Positions 40,286 through 49,461 of a stretch of 64,000 bases of DNA are shown here, piece by piece. The position numbers and the translations under genes were made by a program. Under the pieces are notes generated by a model. The model did no database searches. It saw only the letters and a list, made by a program, of their open reading frames with translations, and was not told where the DNA came from. The number at the start of each line of letters is the position of its first letter. Within the stretch, counting starts at the first letter, position 1. Source of the stretch: Nannocystis pusilla (lineage in GTDB: Bacteria > Myxococcota_A > Polyangia > Nannocystales > Nannocystaceae); assembly GCF_020073745.1 (NCBI RefSeq), contig NZ_JAIRAU010000043.1, positions 1 to 64,000 on the forward strand, read 5' to 3'.

Positions 40286-42196
40286 CTAGCGGTAGCTGCC
40301 GCCGGTCGGCGTCGAGGCCTGGCGCGGGGCGGCGGCGCCGGACAGCTCGAGGCCGTAGGACGGCAGCAGCTGGCCGGTCAGGGTCTGCAGCTCGACGGTC
40401 GCGCGCAGGAAGTCGATCTGGGCCGAGAGCGCGTTGAACTGGGCCAGGGCGAGCTCGTCCTGGCGGAACAGCACGTCGTAGCTGGTCGAGCGGCCGACGC
40501 GGAAGCGGGCCTCCTCGGCGCGCAGGTTCGACTCGGCCAGGCGGACGGCCTCGGAGGTGATCGTGAGGCGCGCGCTGGCGGTCCGCATGGCGTTGACCGA
40601 GCGGATGACGGCGATCGAGATCTGCTGCTGCGACTTCTGCAGGTTGAACTCGGCCTTGCGGATCTCGAGGACCACGCGCTCGTGGTTGGCCTTCGGCGTG
40701 CGGCCCTGGATGTCGAAGTTGAAGTTGAGCGAGCCGCTGATGTTGAAGTCGGCGAACGGGCCGGTGTTGAAGTTCACCTTGGCGACGTCGGTCGCGGTGA
40801 AGAAGTTCGAGAACGCCTGCGGCCACGAGGCGCGCTGGGCCGGGACGCCGGTCTCGGCGACGGCGTTGAGGTCGACGCTGCGGCCCTGCGGCGCGAACTG
40901 GAACCGGAAGTCGAGGACCGGCAGGCGGGCGTTGGCGGCCACGAGCTCGTCGATGCGCCGGCTGGCGATGCCGATCTCGAGCGAGCGCAGCTGCGGGTTG
41001 GCGGCGTACGCCTTCTTGATCTCGGCCTCGAGGTCGATCTCCCGCGGCGCGAGCGCCTGCGGGTCGGTCTGCGGCAACACGCCGAGGACCTTGCGCTTCG
41101 CGAAGTCCTGACCCATGAACTGTCGCAGCGTCAGGCTGCGGTCGAGCAGGGTGTTCTCGGCCAGCACGACCTCGTTCTCGCGCGCGACCAGGGACTGGTA
41201 GATCGTGTCGAGGTCGAGCTGCGACTTGCGACCGGCCGCGACCTCGGCCTTGACCCGGCGGTGCTGCTCCGAGGTGGTGGCGGCGCTGCGGCGCTTGTTC
41301 TCGAGGTCGCGCGAGGCGAACAGGACGTCCCAGTAGGCCAGGATGATGTCGTGGATGGCCGTCTGGGCCATCTGCAGCTGGTTGGCCTCCATCTGCGTGC
41401 GCGCGATCCGGGCCCGGTCGATGTCGGCGCGGTTGACCCGCACGCCGGCGTTGCGCAGCAGCGGGTGCGTGAGCGTCAGGCTCGGCGAGATGATGTAGCT
41501 GTTGAGCTGACGGGTGCCGGCCGCGGCGTTGAAGAAGTTGATCGGCTGGAGGATCGTGCTGCGCGTGGCCGTGACGGTGAAGTTGAGCGTGCCGCCGGAC
41601 TCGAGCTTGCGCTCGAAGCCGAAGTTGCCCGAAAACGACTGGTTGCCGACGGTGAAGGCCGCCGCCGAACCGCGCTGCGGCGTGACGGCCTTGCTGGCGG
41701 TGGTGCCGGCGAGGAAGAACACGTCGTAGGCGCCCAGCGCCGCGGTGACCTGCTTCTCGGTGATGGCGATGTCGATCGCGCTGTTGCGCAGGTCGATGTT
41801 GCCCTCGAGCGCGCTCTTGAGGACGTCGCTCAGCGACAGCTCCTCGGCCGCGAACGACAGCGGGTACAGCGTGGACGGGTCGGGCGCGGGGCTGGTCGGT
41901 TGGACCTGCTCCGAAGGACCTGTCCCCGGGGACGGAGCCGGGCCGGCGTCGGGCCGCGGGCGCATCAGCGGGGTGCGCGGGGCGGTCGGATCGGCGGGGC
42001 TCGGCGGCCGGGTCGCGGGCGGCGTGACGCTCGTCGGCGACTGACCGAAGTTGACGCCGGGCGACGGCCGCGGCTCGACCGTCGGGGGAGTCGCCCGCGG
42101 TTGGATGTCCTGAGGAGCCCCCGTGGTCGGGTCGAGGGTGCCCGGCGCGGGGGCGTCGAGCAGGGCGGCGAGCAGGGTTGCGGTGAGGCCCAGCAC
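40286..42196 (-). CDS. TolC-family outer-membrane efflux protein
   Basis: The protein has 636 residues. After a short hydrophobic start (MLGLTATLLAALLDAPAPG) comes a Pro/Thr-rich spacer (20-110) absent from classical TolC. Then follow the two tandem repeats of coiled-coil/barrel units: LSLSDVLKSALEGNIDLRNS, TEKQVTAALGAYDVFF, and in the second half LRSLEIGIASRRIDELVAANARL and AEFNLQKSQQQISIAVI. TolC proteins form trimeric exit ducts for type I secretion or RND efflux. No inner-membrane pump is adjacent; the neighbours are ExbBD-TonB and a lipoprotein. Two diverged palindromes (41906-41935) lie in the spacer-coding region. Confidence 0.88.
   Translation of the reverse strand: MLGLTATLLAALLDAPAPGTLDPTTGAPQDIQPRATPPTVEPRPSPGVNFGQSPTSVTPPATRPPSPADPTAPRTPLMRPRPDAGPAPSPGTGPSEQVQPTSPAPDPSTLYPLSFAAEELSLSDVLKSALEGNIDLRNSAIDIAITEKQVTAALGAYDVFFLAGTTASKAVTPQRGSAAAFTVGNQSFSGNFGFERKLESGGTLNFTVTATRSTILQPINFFNAAAGTRQLNSYIISPSLTLTHPLLRNAGVRVNRADIDRARIARTQMEANQLQMAQTAIHDIILAYWDVLFASRDLENKRRSAATTSEQHRRVKAEVAAGRKSQLDLDTIYQSLVARENEVVLAENTLLDRSLTLRQFMGQDFAKRKVLGVLPQTDPQALAPREIDLEAEIKKAYAANPQLRSLEIGIASRRIDELVAANARLPVLDFRFQFAPQGRSVDLNAVAETGVPAQRASWPQAFSNFFTATDVAKVNFNTGPFADFNISGSLNFNFDIQGRTPKANHERVVLEIRKAEFNLQKSQQQISIAVIRSVNAMRTASARLTITSEAVRLAESNLRAEEARFRVGRSTSYDVLFRQDELALAQFNALSAQIDFLRATVELQTLTGQLLPSYGLELSGAAAPRQASTPTGGSYR
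41906..41935. repeat. Two neighbouring palindrome copies in the TolC spacer
   Basis: CTGCTC-CGAA-GGACCT (41906-41921) overlaps CTGTCC-CCGG-GGACGG (41920-41935) by two bases, the same two-base overlap seen at 58853-58854. They code for the Pro/Thr/Gly-rich spacer (SPGTGPSEQ), not for the conserved TolC fold. Confidence 0.5.
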
Positions 42197-42458
42197 GGAT
42201 CCAGACGGCTAGTAACGCCGGGGGCCGGCGGGGTCAAGCGGCTCTCCCCGGGTCCGCAGCCCGGGTCCGGCGCCGCGCAGCCAACGGCGCCCCGATCGAC
42301 GGGCCGCTACCCGCACAGCGGCGCGACAGCGTGCGCGGGCCGCTGAAACTATCAGGGCCGACAGGGGGTCGGCACGCCCGCGTGAGCCAGGTCCAGGCAA
42401 AAATTCGTCGATCGCCGGGCCTGACCGCGGGCGACGCCTCGCGCGCGCCCCCGCCGGT

Positions 42459-43664
42459 TCAGGGCTCGACCTCGACCTCGAGCCACCACCAGTCGACCCC
42501 GAGGCGGCTGTCCCTCAGGACATAATAGAGGAGGGCGCGGCCGTCGGGTGGGAGCTCGTCCGCGTCCGCCTCGCCCTTGCGCATGGTCCATTGATTGAAG
42601 GCCTCGCGGTCGTCGCTGCCGCTGGCCAGCAGGGTGCCCCAGGTGCGGTACCACGAGCCGTCGAGCCGCTCGGTCTGCAGCTCGGAGCCCATGCCGCCGA
42701 CGCCGTTGTTGATCGGGACGGGAAAGGTCTGCAGGTCGACCGCGGGCGTGTCGGTGTCGATCTCGATCGTCTGGCCGCGCTTGACCGTGATCTTGCCGCC
42801 GCGCTCGACCTCGCCGTACTCGGTCTCCTCGTCGGCCGCGGGGTCGAGGACGGTGACGCGGAAGCTGGCGATCCGCGGGTTGCGGTCGCCGTCCGGGATG
42901 TCCTTGGGGTCAGGTACCTCGCCGAGCTCGGGCGGCAGCTCGAACCCGAACATGCCGGCGAACGCGAGCAGTTGCTCGATCGGCCCGACCGAGACGCGCG
43001 TGACGGCGTAGATGCACTCGTTCGGCAGGTCGGCGGCCTTGCTCAGCATGGCCTCGGCGCACGCGCGGGTGGCGGGCGAGCCGGGCGCGCGGCTGATCAT
43101 CGTCAGCTCGATGTCGCCGCCGAGCAGGAGGTTGGGGGCGAACGGGGCGGTGAATTCGAGGCGCCCGTCGTCGCTGCCGTCGTCGGGGAAGCGGCACGGG
43201 CTCGGGTACTCCGGCAGCTCCATCGCGTTCGGGTCGATGTCGGTGAAGCTCGGGACCGGACACTCGGGCAGCTCGTCGAGCTCGAGCGGCAAGGCGTCGC
43301 GCAGGCAGGCGAACAGACCCTGGCCCGGACCGAGCTGACAGGCGAGCCAGATCGGGTCGAACTCGGCGCCGGCGATGTCGAGCACGCCGGTCGGCTCGAC
43401 CATGAAGGGGGTGACGCGCACCTTCTCGAACGGCAGGGCCTCGCAGCGCACGCCGGCGTCGGCCGGCTCCTCGGCGGGGAACAGCGGGGCGATGACCTCG
43501 GTGCGCAGGGCGAGGATCCGCGGGCCGGCGACCCGCTGACCGGGCGGGAGGTCGGGCGCGCAGGCGACTCCGAGACATGTCCCGAGAGACAGGAGACAGG
43601 CGAGCCGGGCGCGGCCGGTCGACGCGGTCGGACCGAGGTCGGCAGGGTGAGGCGCGCGCGGCAC
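42459..43664 (-). CDS. Lipoprotein of unknown function
   Basis: The product has about 401 residues if it starts at GTG 43664 (a TTG at 43703 is the alternative). A signal segment LACLLSLGTCLGVAC ends in lipobox GVAC, about residues 22-36. The mature protein is acidic, Pro-rich and Cys-containing (CEALPFEKVRVTPFMVEPTG, CIYAVTRVSVGPIEQLLAFAG), with paired Cys residues suggesting disulphides. It ends YVLRDSRLGVDWWWLEVEVE. I do not recognise the family. It lies directly after tonB on the same strand and could be a surface receptor component of that system (inference). Two palindromes fall inside the gene, one in the signal-peptide codons. Confidence 0.75.
   Translation of the reverse strand: MPRAPHPADLGPTASTGRARLACLLSLGTCLGVACAPDLPPGQRVAGPRILALRTEVIAPLFPAEEPADAGVRCEALPFEKVRVTPFMVEPTGVLDIAGAEFDPIWLACQLGPGQGLFACLRDALPLELDELPECPVPSFTDIDPNAMELPEYPSPCRFPDDGSDDGRLEFTAPFAPNLLLGGDIELTMISRAPGSPATRACAEAMLSKAADLPNECIYAVTRVSVGPIEQLLAFAGMFGFELPPELGEVPDPKDIPDGDRNPRIASFRVTVLDPAADEETEYGEVERGGKITVKRGQTIEIDTDTPAVDLQTFPVPINNGVGGMGSELQTERLDGSWYRTWGTLLASGSDDREAFNQWTMRKGEADADELPPDGRALLYYVLRDSRLGVDWWWLEVEVEP
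42508..42523. repeat. Palindrome copy inside the lipoprotein C-terminus
   Basis: CTGTCC-CTCA-GGACAT has the exact core. On the minus strand it encodes part of YVLRDSR, in the codon phase most used by the other coding copies (gTC / GAC codons). Confidence 0.65.
43577..43592. repeat. Palindrome copy inside lipoprotein signal-peptide codons
   Basis: ATGTCC-CGAG-AGACAG encodes the hydrophobic LSLGTC stretch of the lipoprotein signal, one mismatch from consensus. Confidence 0.55.
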
Positions 43665-43778
43665 GGCGGCCGGACGATAGCGCCGATCCGCGGCCGGGGG
43701 CAAACGCGCACGCGCACGCGCGCGGGGCGGTCCGACGGCGACCGTGAGGGCGAGGGCGGGCGCGAGGCTTCGGAGCGT

Positions 43779-44576
<798 letters not shown>

Positions 44577-44585
44577 ACTCGCTGG

Positions 44586-45029
44586 CTAGGACGGGGCGCC
44601 GGTCGTGGCCTTGGGCTTCTCCGTGGCGATGGCGTACTTCTTGACGCCGGCCTCGCGCAGCAGGTCGACGAGGTGAATCATCGACCGCACCTGGGCCTCC
44701 TCGTCGCACTGGATGATGCCCTGGAGGTCGCGGCCCTCGGCCAGCTTGCGCGTGATCGCCTCCTTGATCGCGGCGTCGCCGTCGACCGGCTGGTGGTCGA
44801 CCTGCAGCGTGCCGTCCTTCGCGCACGTGAGGAGGATGTGGTGCTGCTTCGGCTCGAGCTTCTGGCCGGTCTGCGCGTCGGGCTTGTCGATCGCCAGCGC
44901 CTCCGACTCCTGGATCTTCGTGGTCGTGACCATGAAGATGATCAACAGCACGAGCATGACGTCGACCAGCGGGGTGACGTTGATGCTGTTGATACCCTCT
45001 TCGTCGTCCTGATTGGTGTCGGCGGCCAC
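44586..45029 (-). CDS. exbD: ExbD/TolR biopolymer transport protein
   Basis: The 147-residue protein has the ExbD/TolR layout: a short cytoplasmic N-terminus (EEGINSINVTPLVDVM), one membrane helix with the proton-path Asp (VDVMLVLLIIFMV, about 22-38), and a periplasmic domain (KQHHILLTCAKDGTLQVDHQ, QVRSMIHLVDLLREAGVKK). It pairs with the ExbB-like protein and TonB of the same operon. TolR would be an alternative name, but the TonB gene downstream favours ExbD. Confidence 0.92.
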   Translation of the reverse strand: MAADTNQDDEEGINSINVTPLVDVMLVLLIIFMVTTTKIQESEALAIDKPDAQTGQKLEPKQHHILLTCAKDGTLQVDHQPVDGDAAIKEAITRKLAEGRDLQGIIQCDEEAQVRSMIHLVDLLREAGVKKYAIATEKPKATTGAPS

Positions 45030-45039
45030 GGCTGGCTCC

Positions 45040-45696
45040 TCAGTGCGGGCGCGTGGCGCCGTCCTGGTTGCTCGACAGCGACAGCACCATGTTGGTGAGC
45101 GCGTCGGCCTCGCCGAGCAGCGCCTTGACCCGGCGCTGGAAGAAGTTGAAGGCGATGACGGCCGGGATGGCGACGAGCAGGCCGACGGCGGTGGCCACCA
45201 GCGCCTCGTAGATGCCGGCCATGACGGCGTTCGAGTACTCGGCGCTGCCCATCACGCCCGAGCGCTCGATGGCGCGGAAGGTCTCGATGATGCCGAGCAC
45301 GGTGCCGAGCAGGCCGATGAACGGCGAGTTCGAGCCGACGGTGCCGAGGAAGTTGAGGTTGCGCTCGAGCCGGAGCTTCTCGCCGGGGCGCAGCGCGGCC
45401 ATGATCGCGGACATCGAGGCGGCGCCGCGCTGGCTGGTCTCGAGCATCTGCGCGGCGATCCGCGCGCCCGGGCTGGTGGCCGCGCGCAGGACCTCCTGGG
45501 CCTTGGCGATGTCACGGTCGGCGAGCGCGGCGTGGAGCGCCCGGACCAACGCCGTGTCACGCCCCTGGACGCCCGAGTAGAAGATCAGGCGCTCGATCAT
45601 CACGGCTACACTCACGACGGACAGCCCGACGAGGATCCAGAGGATCCACTCCGAGCCGACCGCCGAGAGCTCGAGGAATTTTTCCGAGAGCTTCAT
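45040..45696 (-). CDS. exbB: ExbB/TolQ/MotA-family proton channel protein
   Basis: The 218 residues begin MKLSEKFLELSAVGSEWILW. Three membrane helices are visible (about 14-36, 118-145 region, 160-185), with family motifs FLGTVGSNSPFIGLLGTVLG and EALVATAVGLLVAIPAVIAFNFF. The start at 45696 precedes the first helix; upstream in-frame codons are non-protein-like. First gene of the exbB-exbD-tonB set, 74 bp after the truD stop, so probably with its own or a shared promoter. Confidence 0.92.
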   Translation of the reverse strand: MKLSEKFLELSAVGSEWILWILVGLSVVSVAVMIERLIFYSGVQGRDTALVRALHAALADRDIAKAQEVLRAATSPGARIAAQMLETSQRGAASMSAIMAALRPGEKLRLERNLNFLGTVGSNSPFIGLLGTVLGIIETFRAIERSGVMGSAEYSNAVMAGIYEALVATAVGLLVAIPAVIAFNFFQRRVKALLGEADALTNMVLSLSSNQDGATRPH

Positions 45697-45770
45697 TGGT
45701 GAGCCCGCGAACCGTAGCCCAGCCGGCGCGAAACGGCCAGTGTTCGCCGGCGACACAGGCGCACGCCGGT

Positions 45771-47036
45771 TCAGACCGGCCGCTGAAGCTCGCGCAGGAG
45801 GGCCGTGGCGTAGCTCCCGGAGGGGAGCTCGAAGCTGAGGGCGACCCCGGGGCCGAAGTCGTCGCGCGCGAGTTCCATCTCGACCGCGAAGGGCGCGACC
45901 TGCAGCGGCCGCCGCGTGCCCTCGAGGGTGTGACCTAAGCCTTGCAGCGTCGTCAGGTCGATCTCCGCGCGCGCCAGGATCTCCGCCTCCAGCGCCCCCG
46001 AGGGGGTGTCGAGGCCCGGTGCCCGCATCTTGCTGCCGAACATCGGCCCGGTGATGAGGAGTTCCCCGGCATCGAGCCGGGCCTTGTCGGTGGCCGGGTC
46101 GGTGCACTCGAACAGGCCGCCCGTGGCCGTCTTCTTCAAGATGTCGCCGCGCAGCACCTCGCGCATGAGGCCGCGGGCGCGCCGCTCGAGCAGGTAGAGG
46201 TTGAACAGCGCCGACTGCCCGGCGCTCAGCAAAAAGTCGGCCCGCCCGCGCCGGCGCGCGCGCGCCAGAGCGGCCAGCCCGCGCGTCAAATTGTCACCGC
46301 CGAAGCGCTGCTCGCCGTAGAGGTTGTCGAGGCCGCCGAGCGCGCGCAGGCGCTCGACCTTGGCCCGGCAGCGCGCCAGGGCCTCGTCGGGGTCGACGGC
46401 GAGGTCGCGCACGACGATCGTGAATTGGTTGCCGCGGAGGTGGCCGCGCCGCAGCTTGTTGCCGTGCGGGTAGGCTGGCCCGAGGGACATGTCCGAATGG
46501 ACGAACTGGCCGAGGCGCGCGGCCGCGGCGGCGGGCAGCGAGATCCACTGCTCGGTGACGGCGTCCTTGTCCTTCAGGCCGGCGAGCCCGACCTCGGCGC
46601 GCGGGACCCCGAGCTGGCGCGCGACCTCGGCGACGGCGTCCTCGCTGCCGACGCCGCGCTTGGTCAGCACGAGCAGGACGTGCGCGCCCGGCCGGCCGTC
46701 GGGGTCGTAGGCGGGCACCTCGCGGACCCGGAAGTCCTCGGGGCGCCGGCGGATGGCGCCGCCGACGCCGGGGAGGTCGGCGGTTTGCAGCGGCGGGTCG
46801 CGCAGGCGCTCGAGGTCGGCGGCCGACAGGCCGCGGCGGGCGCGAGGCGCGTCGCCACCGCGGGGCGCGCCGGCGGCGTCAGGCTGGCTGTCCTCGGGGA
46901 CATGTGAGCTGTCCGCGAGGACATGCGAGTCGGCCCTGTCCTCGGGGACATCTGACTCGGGCGCTCTTCGCCTGTCCTCGGGGACAGGTGCATCGGGCGC
47001 GCCGGTCTCGTCGTCGCGCGGGTCGTCGGCGCTCAC
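45771..47036 (-). CDS. truD: tRNA pseudouridine(13) synthase TruD with an N-terminal repeat extension
   Basis: TruD makes pseudouridine 13 in tRNA. From the GTG at 47036, whose bases overlap the bamD stop (GTGA), the protein has 421 residues. The core has RRRPEDFRVREVPAY, the catalytic-loop motif AGLKDKDAVTEQW with Asp156, HGNKLRRGHLRGNQFTIVVR, LDNLYGEQRFGGDN and ITGPMFGSKM. Residues 1-85 are additional and disordered, encoded largely by four palindrome copies (VPEDRRR, DVPEDRADSHVLADSSHVPEDS). A start nearer the core is possible, but the frame stays open and coupled to bamD. Confidence 0.9.
   Translation of the reverse strand: MSADDPRDDETGAPDAPVPEDRRRAPESDVPEDRADSHVLADSSHVPEDSQPDAAGAPRGGDAPRARRGLSAADLERLRDPPLQTADLPGVGGAIRRRPEDFRVREVPAYDPDGRPGAHVLLVLTKRGVGSEDAVAEVARQLGVPRAEVGLAGLKDKDAVTEQWISLPAAAAARLGQFVHSDMSLGPAYPHGNKLRRGHLRGNQFTIVVRDLAVDPDEALARCRAKVERLRALGGLDNLYGEQRFGGDNLTRGLAALARARRRGRADFLLSAGQSALFNLYLLERRARGLMREVLRGDILKKTATGGLFECTDPATDKARLDAGELLITGPMFGSKMRAPGLDTPSGALEAEILARAEIDLTTLQGLGHTLEGTRRPLQVAPFAVEMELARDDFGPGVALSFELPSGSYATALLRELQRPV
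46489..46504. repeat. Palindrome-like copy in the truD core
   Basis: ATGTCC-GAAT-GGACGA has one mismatch in the right arm. It encodes part of VHSDMSLGP, between conserved TruD motifs. It could be a chance match. Confidence 0.35.
46888..46987. repeat. Four palindromes in 100 bp of the truD 5' region
   Basis: Exact cores start at 46888 (spacer TCGG), 46909 (GCGA), 46936 (TCGG) and 46972 (TCGG). Distances are 21, 27 and 36 bp, all multiples of three, so the frame is always preserved although the sequences between copies are unrelated. Confidence 0.9.
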
Positions 47037-47959
47037 ATCGAACCCGTGCGGCCCTCGACGGACGCCTTCGGCTTGCCCTTGGCCTTGGGCTCGTCGACCG
47101 GCTTGGGCCGCGGCGGGGCGATCGGGCGCGGCGGGCTGCGGTCGGGGCGCTTGCGGCTGGCGTCGGCGGGGCCGTAGGTGTCCTGGATGTACTTGAGGTA
47201 GAGGCGGGCCTGGCGGCCGTGGTGGTGCTTCGGGTGCTGCGCCTGCAGCTCGGCGAAGGTCGTCCGCGACAGCTCGATCTCGTCCATCTTCAGGTAGGTC
47301 AGCGCCAGCAGGAACAGCACCTCGGCGTCGAGGCCGATGCCCGAGTACACCTTGTGCGCCGACTCGAGGCGGCCGATCGCGGCCTCGGGGCGGTCGCGGT
47401 CGAGGTAGAACTTGGCGACGTAGAGCTCGTGCTCGAGCAGGCGGCGCCGGACCTCGTCCTGCAGCTTGATCGCCAGCGGGTGCATCGGGCTGCTCGGGTA
47501 GTGGTCGAAGAAGTAGGCCAGCTCGACCAGCGCGTCCTGCAGCTGGTCCTGGTCGCGCTGGTAGTGCGGCGGCATCAGGAAGAAGCCCTCGGGCGCGTTC
47601 ATGTACGCCGAGACCGCCGCCATGTACGCGCACCATCCGTTCTGCACGTGCTTGTGCGTCGGGTGCAGCTTGTAGAACTGCTTGAACTGGTCCTGCGAGG
47701 TCGTGTAGTTGCCCTGGGCGAACTCGGCGCGGGCGATCAGCAGCTCGGCCTCGACGGCGTAGCGGCTGAACGGGAAGCGGATCCGTACGAAGTCGGCGTA
47801 CTGGATCGCCTCTTCGTAGTCCTTGTCGGTGAACTCACCGACGGCCAGCTCGTAGTTCTCGCGCGCGGTCTGGCCGTAGTCCGTGCTGAGGTTGGGACCC
47901 GTCTTGCAGGCCGCAAGGCTGAGCCCCACCGCCAGCGCCGCGCTGCAGAGCCGCCGCAT
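47033..47959 (-). CDS. bamD: Outer-membrane assembly lipoprotein BamD
   Basis: BamD is a TPR lipoprotein of the BAM machine that inserts barrels into the outer membrane. The 308 residues start MRRLCSAALAVGLSLAACK with lipobox LAAC. Tetratricopeptide-like helices follow (ENYELAVGEFTDKDYEEAIQ, YADFVRIRFPFSRYAVEAEL, FKQFYKLHPTHKHVQNGW), and the loop AYMNAPEGFF sits where BamD has its conserved insertion. The tail (residues 265-308) is Pro/Lys/Arg-rich. The stop overlaps truD. Confidence 0.9.
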   Translation of the reverse strand: MRRLCSAALAVGLSLAACKTGPNLSTDYGQTARENYELAVGEFTDKDYEEAIQYADFVRIRFPFSRYAVEAELLIARAEFAQGNYTTSQDQFKQFYKLHPTHKHVQNGWCAYMAAVSAYMNAPEGFFLMPPHYQRDQDQLQDALVELAYFFDHYPSSPMHPLAIKLQDEVRRRLLEHELYVAKFYLDRDRPEAAIGRLESAHKVYSGIGLDAEVLFLLALTYLKMDEIELSRTTFAELQAQHPKHHHGRQARLYLKYIQDTYGPADASRKRPDRSPPRPIAPPRPKPVDEPKAKGKPKASVEGRTGSM

Positions 47960-48106
47960 GCCGAGGCGCGAAGCTAACCGCCGCCCGGCCCGCTGTCAAA
48001 GGCCAAAGTTCGGCCCGCTCGTGGAGCCTGCGCCTGGCCTGGACTTCCAGGTCCGCTTTCTTGCGTCGGGACGCTCGGACCCCGATCATCGGTTAGGCTG
48101 CCCCGG

Positions 48107-49450
48107 ATGGAGACGCGACACCTCGGCCGCTGGGCGGCGCAAGCGCTGGTCGCGGGCTCGATGCTCGGCATCGGCATCTTCATCTCGCCGCCGGTGGTCG
48201 CCGCGCACGTGCAGAGCCCGTTGTGGTTCCTCGCGCTGTGGCTGGCGGGCGGCCTGGCGGCGCTGTGCGGGGCGCTGTGCGTGGCGGAGCTCGGGGCGAT
48301 GATGCCGCGCGCGGGCGGCGAGTACCCGTACTTGCGCGCCGCCTACGGGCCGGGCATCGCGTTCGCGACCGGCTGGCTGCAGCTGCTGGCGACCTTCCCC
48401 GGCTCGCTCGCGGCCATGGCCGTCGGGACAGCCACGTTCCAGCTGCCGGTGCTGCTCGGGCCGAGCTTCGCCGCGCCGGTCGACCTCGGCGTGGCGACGA
48501 TGGCGGGCCCGACGTTCTGGGCGCTGGCGCTGGTGGTCGGCCTGACGGCGCTCAATCACATCGGCATCGTGCTGTCCGGGCGGGTGCAGCTGGTGGTGAC
48601 GATGATCCCGCTGGCGGTGCTGCTGGCGGTGAGTCTGTTCGTGGTCGGCGACATCGGCGCGGTCGAGGTCTCGCGCGAGAGCCTGCGCGTGGGCCTGAGC
48701 CCCGCGCCTTCGGCGGCCGAGCTCGCCCAGGCGTACCTGCCGATCTACTTCGCTTATTCCGGGTGGAACGCGGCGATCTACATCGGCGGGGAGATCGCCG
48801 ACCCGGGCAAGAACCTGCCGCGCGCGGTGGTCGGCGGCACGGCCATGGTCGCGGTCCTCTACTTCGTGCTGTGCGCCGGCTACCTCGCGGTGTTCGACAT
48901 GAGCGCGCTGGCGGGCGCCGGCGAGGCCGGGACCGCGGCCGCGGGGGCGCTGTTCGGCCACGCCGGCGTGATCGTGGTGACGCTGATGATCCTGCTGGCG
49001 ATGCTCGGCTCGATCAACGGCACCGTCATGGCCGGCTCGCGGATCGCCTACGCCATGGCCGGGCAGCGCCACTGCTTCGCCGCGGCCGGGCAGCTGAGCC
49101 CGCGCTTCGGCACCCCGGTGGTCGCGCTGTGGCTGCAGGCCGCGCTGGCGGCCGCGCTGATCCTCAGCCGTCAGTTCGACCAGCTGATGGACTACGCCGC
49201 CGCGGCGATGTTGATCTCCGGCTCGCTCGCGGTCGCCAGCGTGATCGCGCTGCGGCGCAAGGACCCCGCGCACCCGCGGCCGTACCGCCTGGGCTTTTAT
49301 CCGTGGGCGCCGCTCATCTACGTCGTCTCGAGCGTGTTCGTGCTCGGGGCGCTGGCGGTCAAGGGTGACCTCTCGGTGCTGATGGCGGCCGGGTGGTTCG
49401 CGCTGGCGCTGCTGTTCCACGGCCTCGTCGTCGCGCCGCGGCTGCGCTAA
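48107..49450 (+). CDS. APC-superfamily amino acid permease
   Basis: The 447-residue protein has about 12 membrane segments. The N-terminal motif GSMLGIGIFISPPVVAAHV in helix 1 (substrate and sodium/proton site of the APC fold) and helix 6 with YFAYSGWNAAIYIGGEIADPGKNLPRAV are strong APC/LAT signatures. It would import or exchange amino acids across the inner membrane; the substrate cannot be told. The close ATG-initiated xth gene (11 bp) suggests co-transcription. Confidence 0.9.
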   Translation: METRHLGRWAAQALVAGSMLGIGIFISPPVVAAHVQSPLWFLALWLAGGLAALCGALCVAELGAMMPRAGGEYPYLRAAYGPGIAFATGWLQLLATFPGSLAAMAVGTATFQLPVLLGPSFAAPVDLGVATMAGPTFWALALVVGLTALNHIGIVLSGRVQLVVTMIPLAVLLAVSLFVVGDIGAVEVSRESLRVGLSPAPSAAELAQAYLPIYFAYSGWNAAIYIGGEIADPGKNLPRAVVGGTAMVAVLYFVLCAGYLAVFDMSALAGAGEAGTAAAGALFGHAGVIVVTLMILLAMLGSINGTVMAGSRIAYAMAGQRHCFAAAGQLSPRFGTPVVALWLQAALAAALILSRQFDQLMDYAAAAMLISGSLAVASVIALRRKDPAHPRPYRLGFYPWAPLIYVVSSVFVLGALAVKGDLSVLMAAGWFALALLFHGLVVAPRLR

Positions 49451-49461
49451 GGTTCGCGGCC

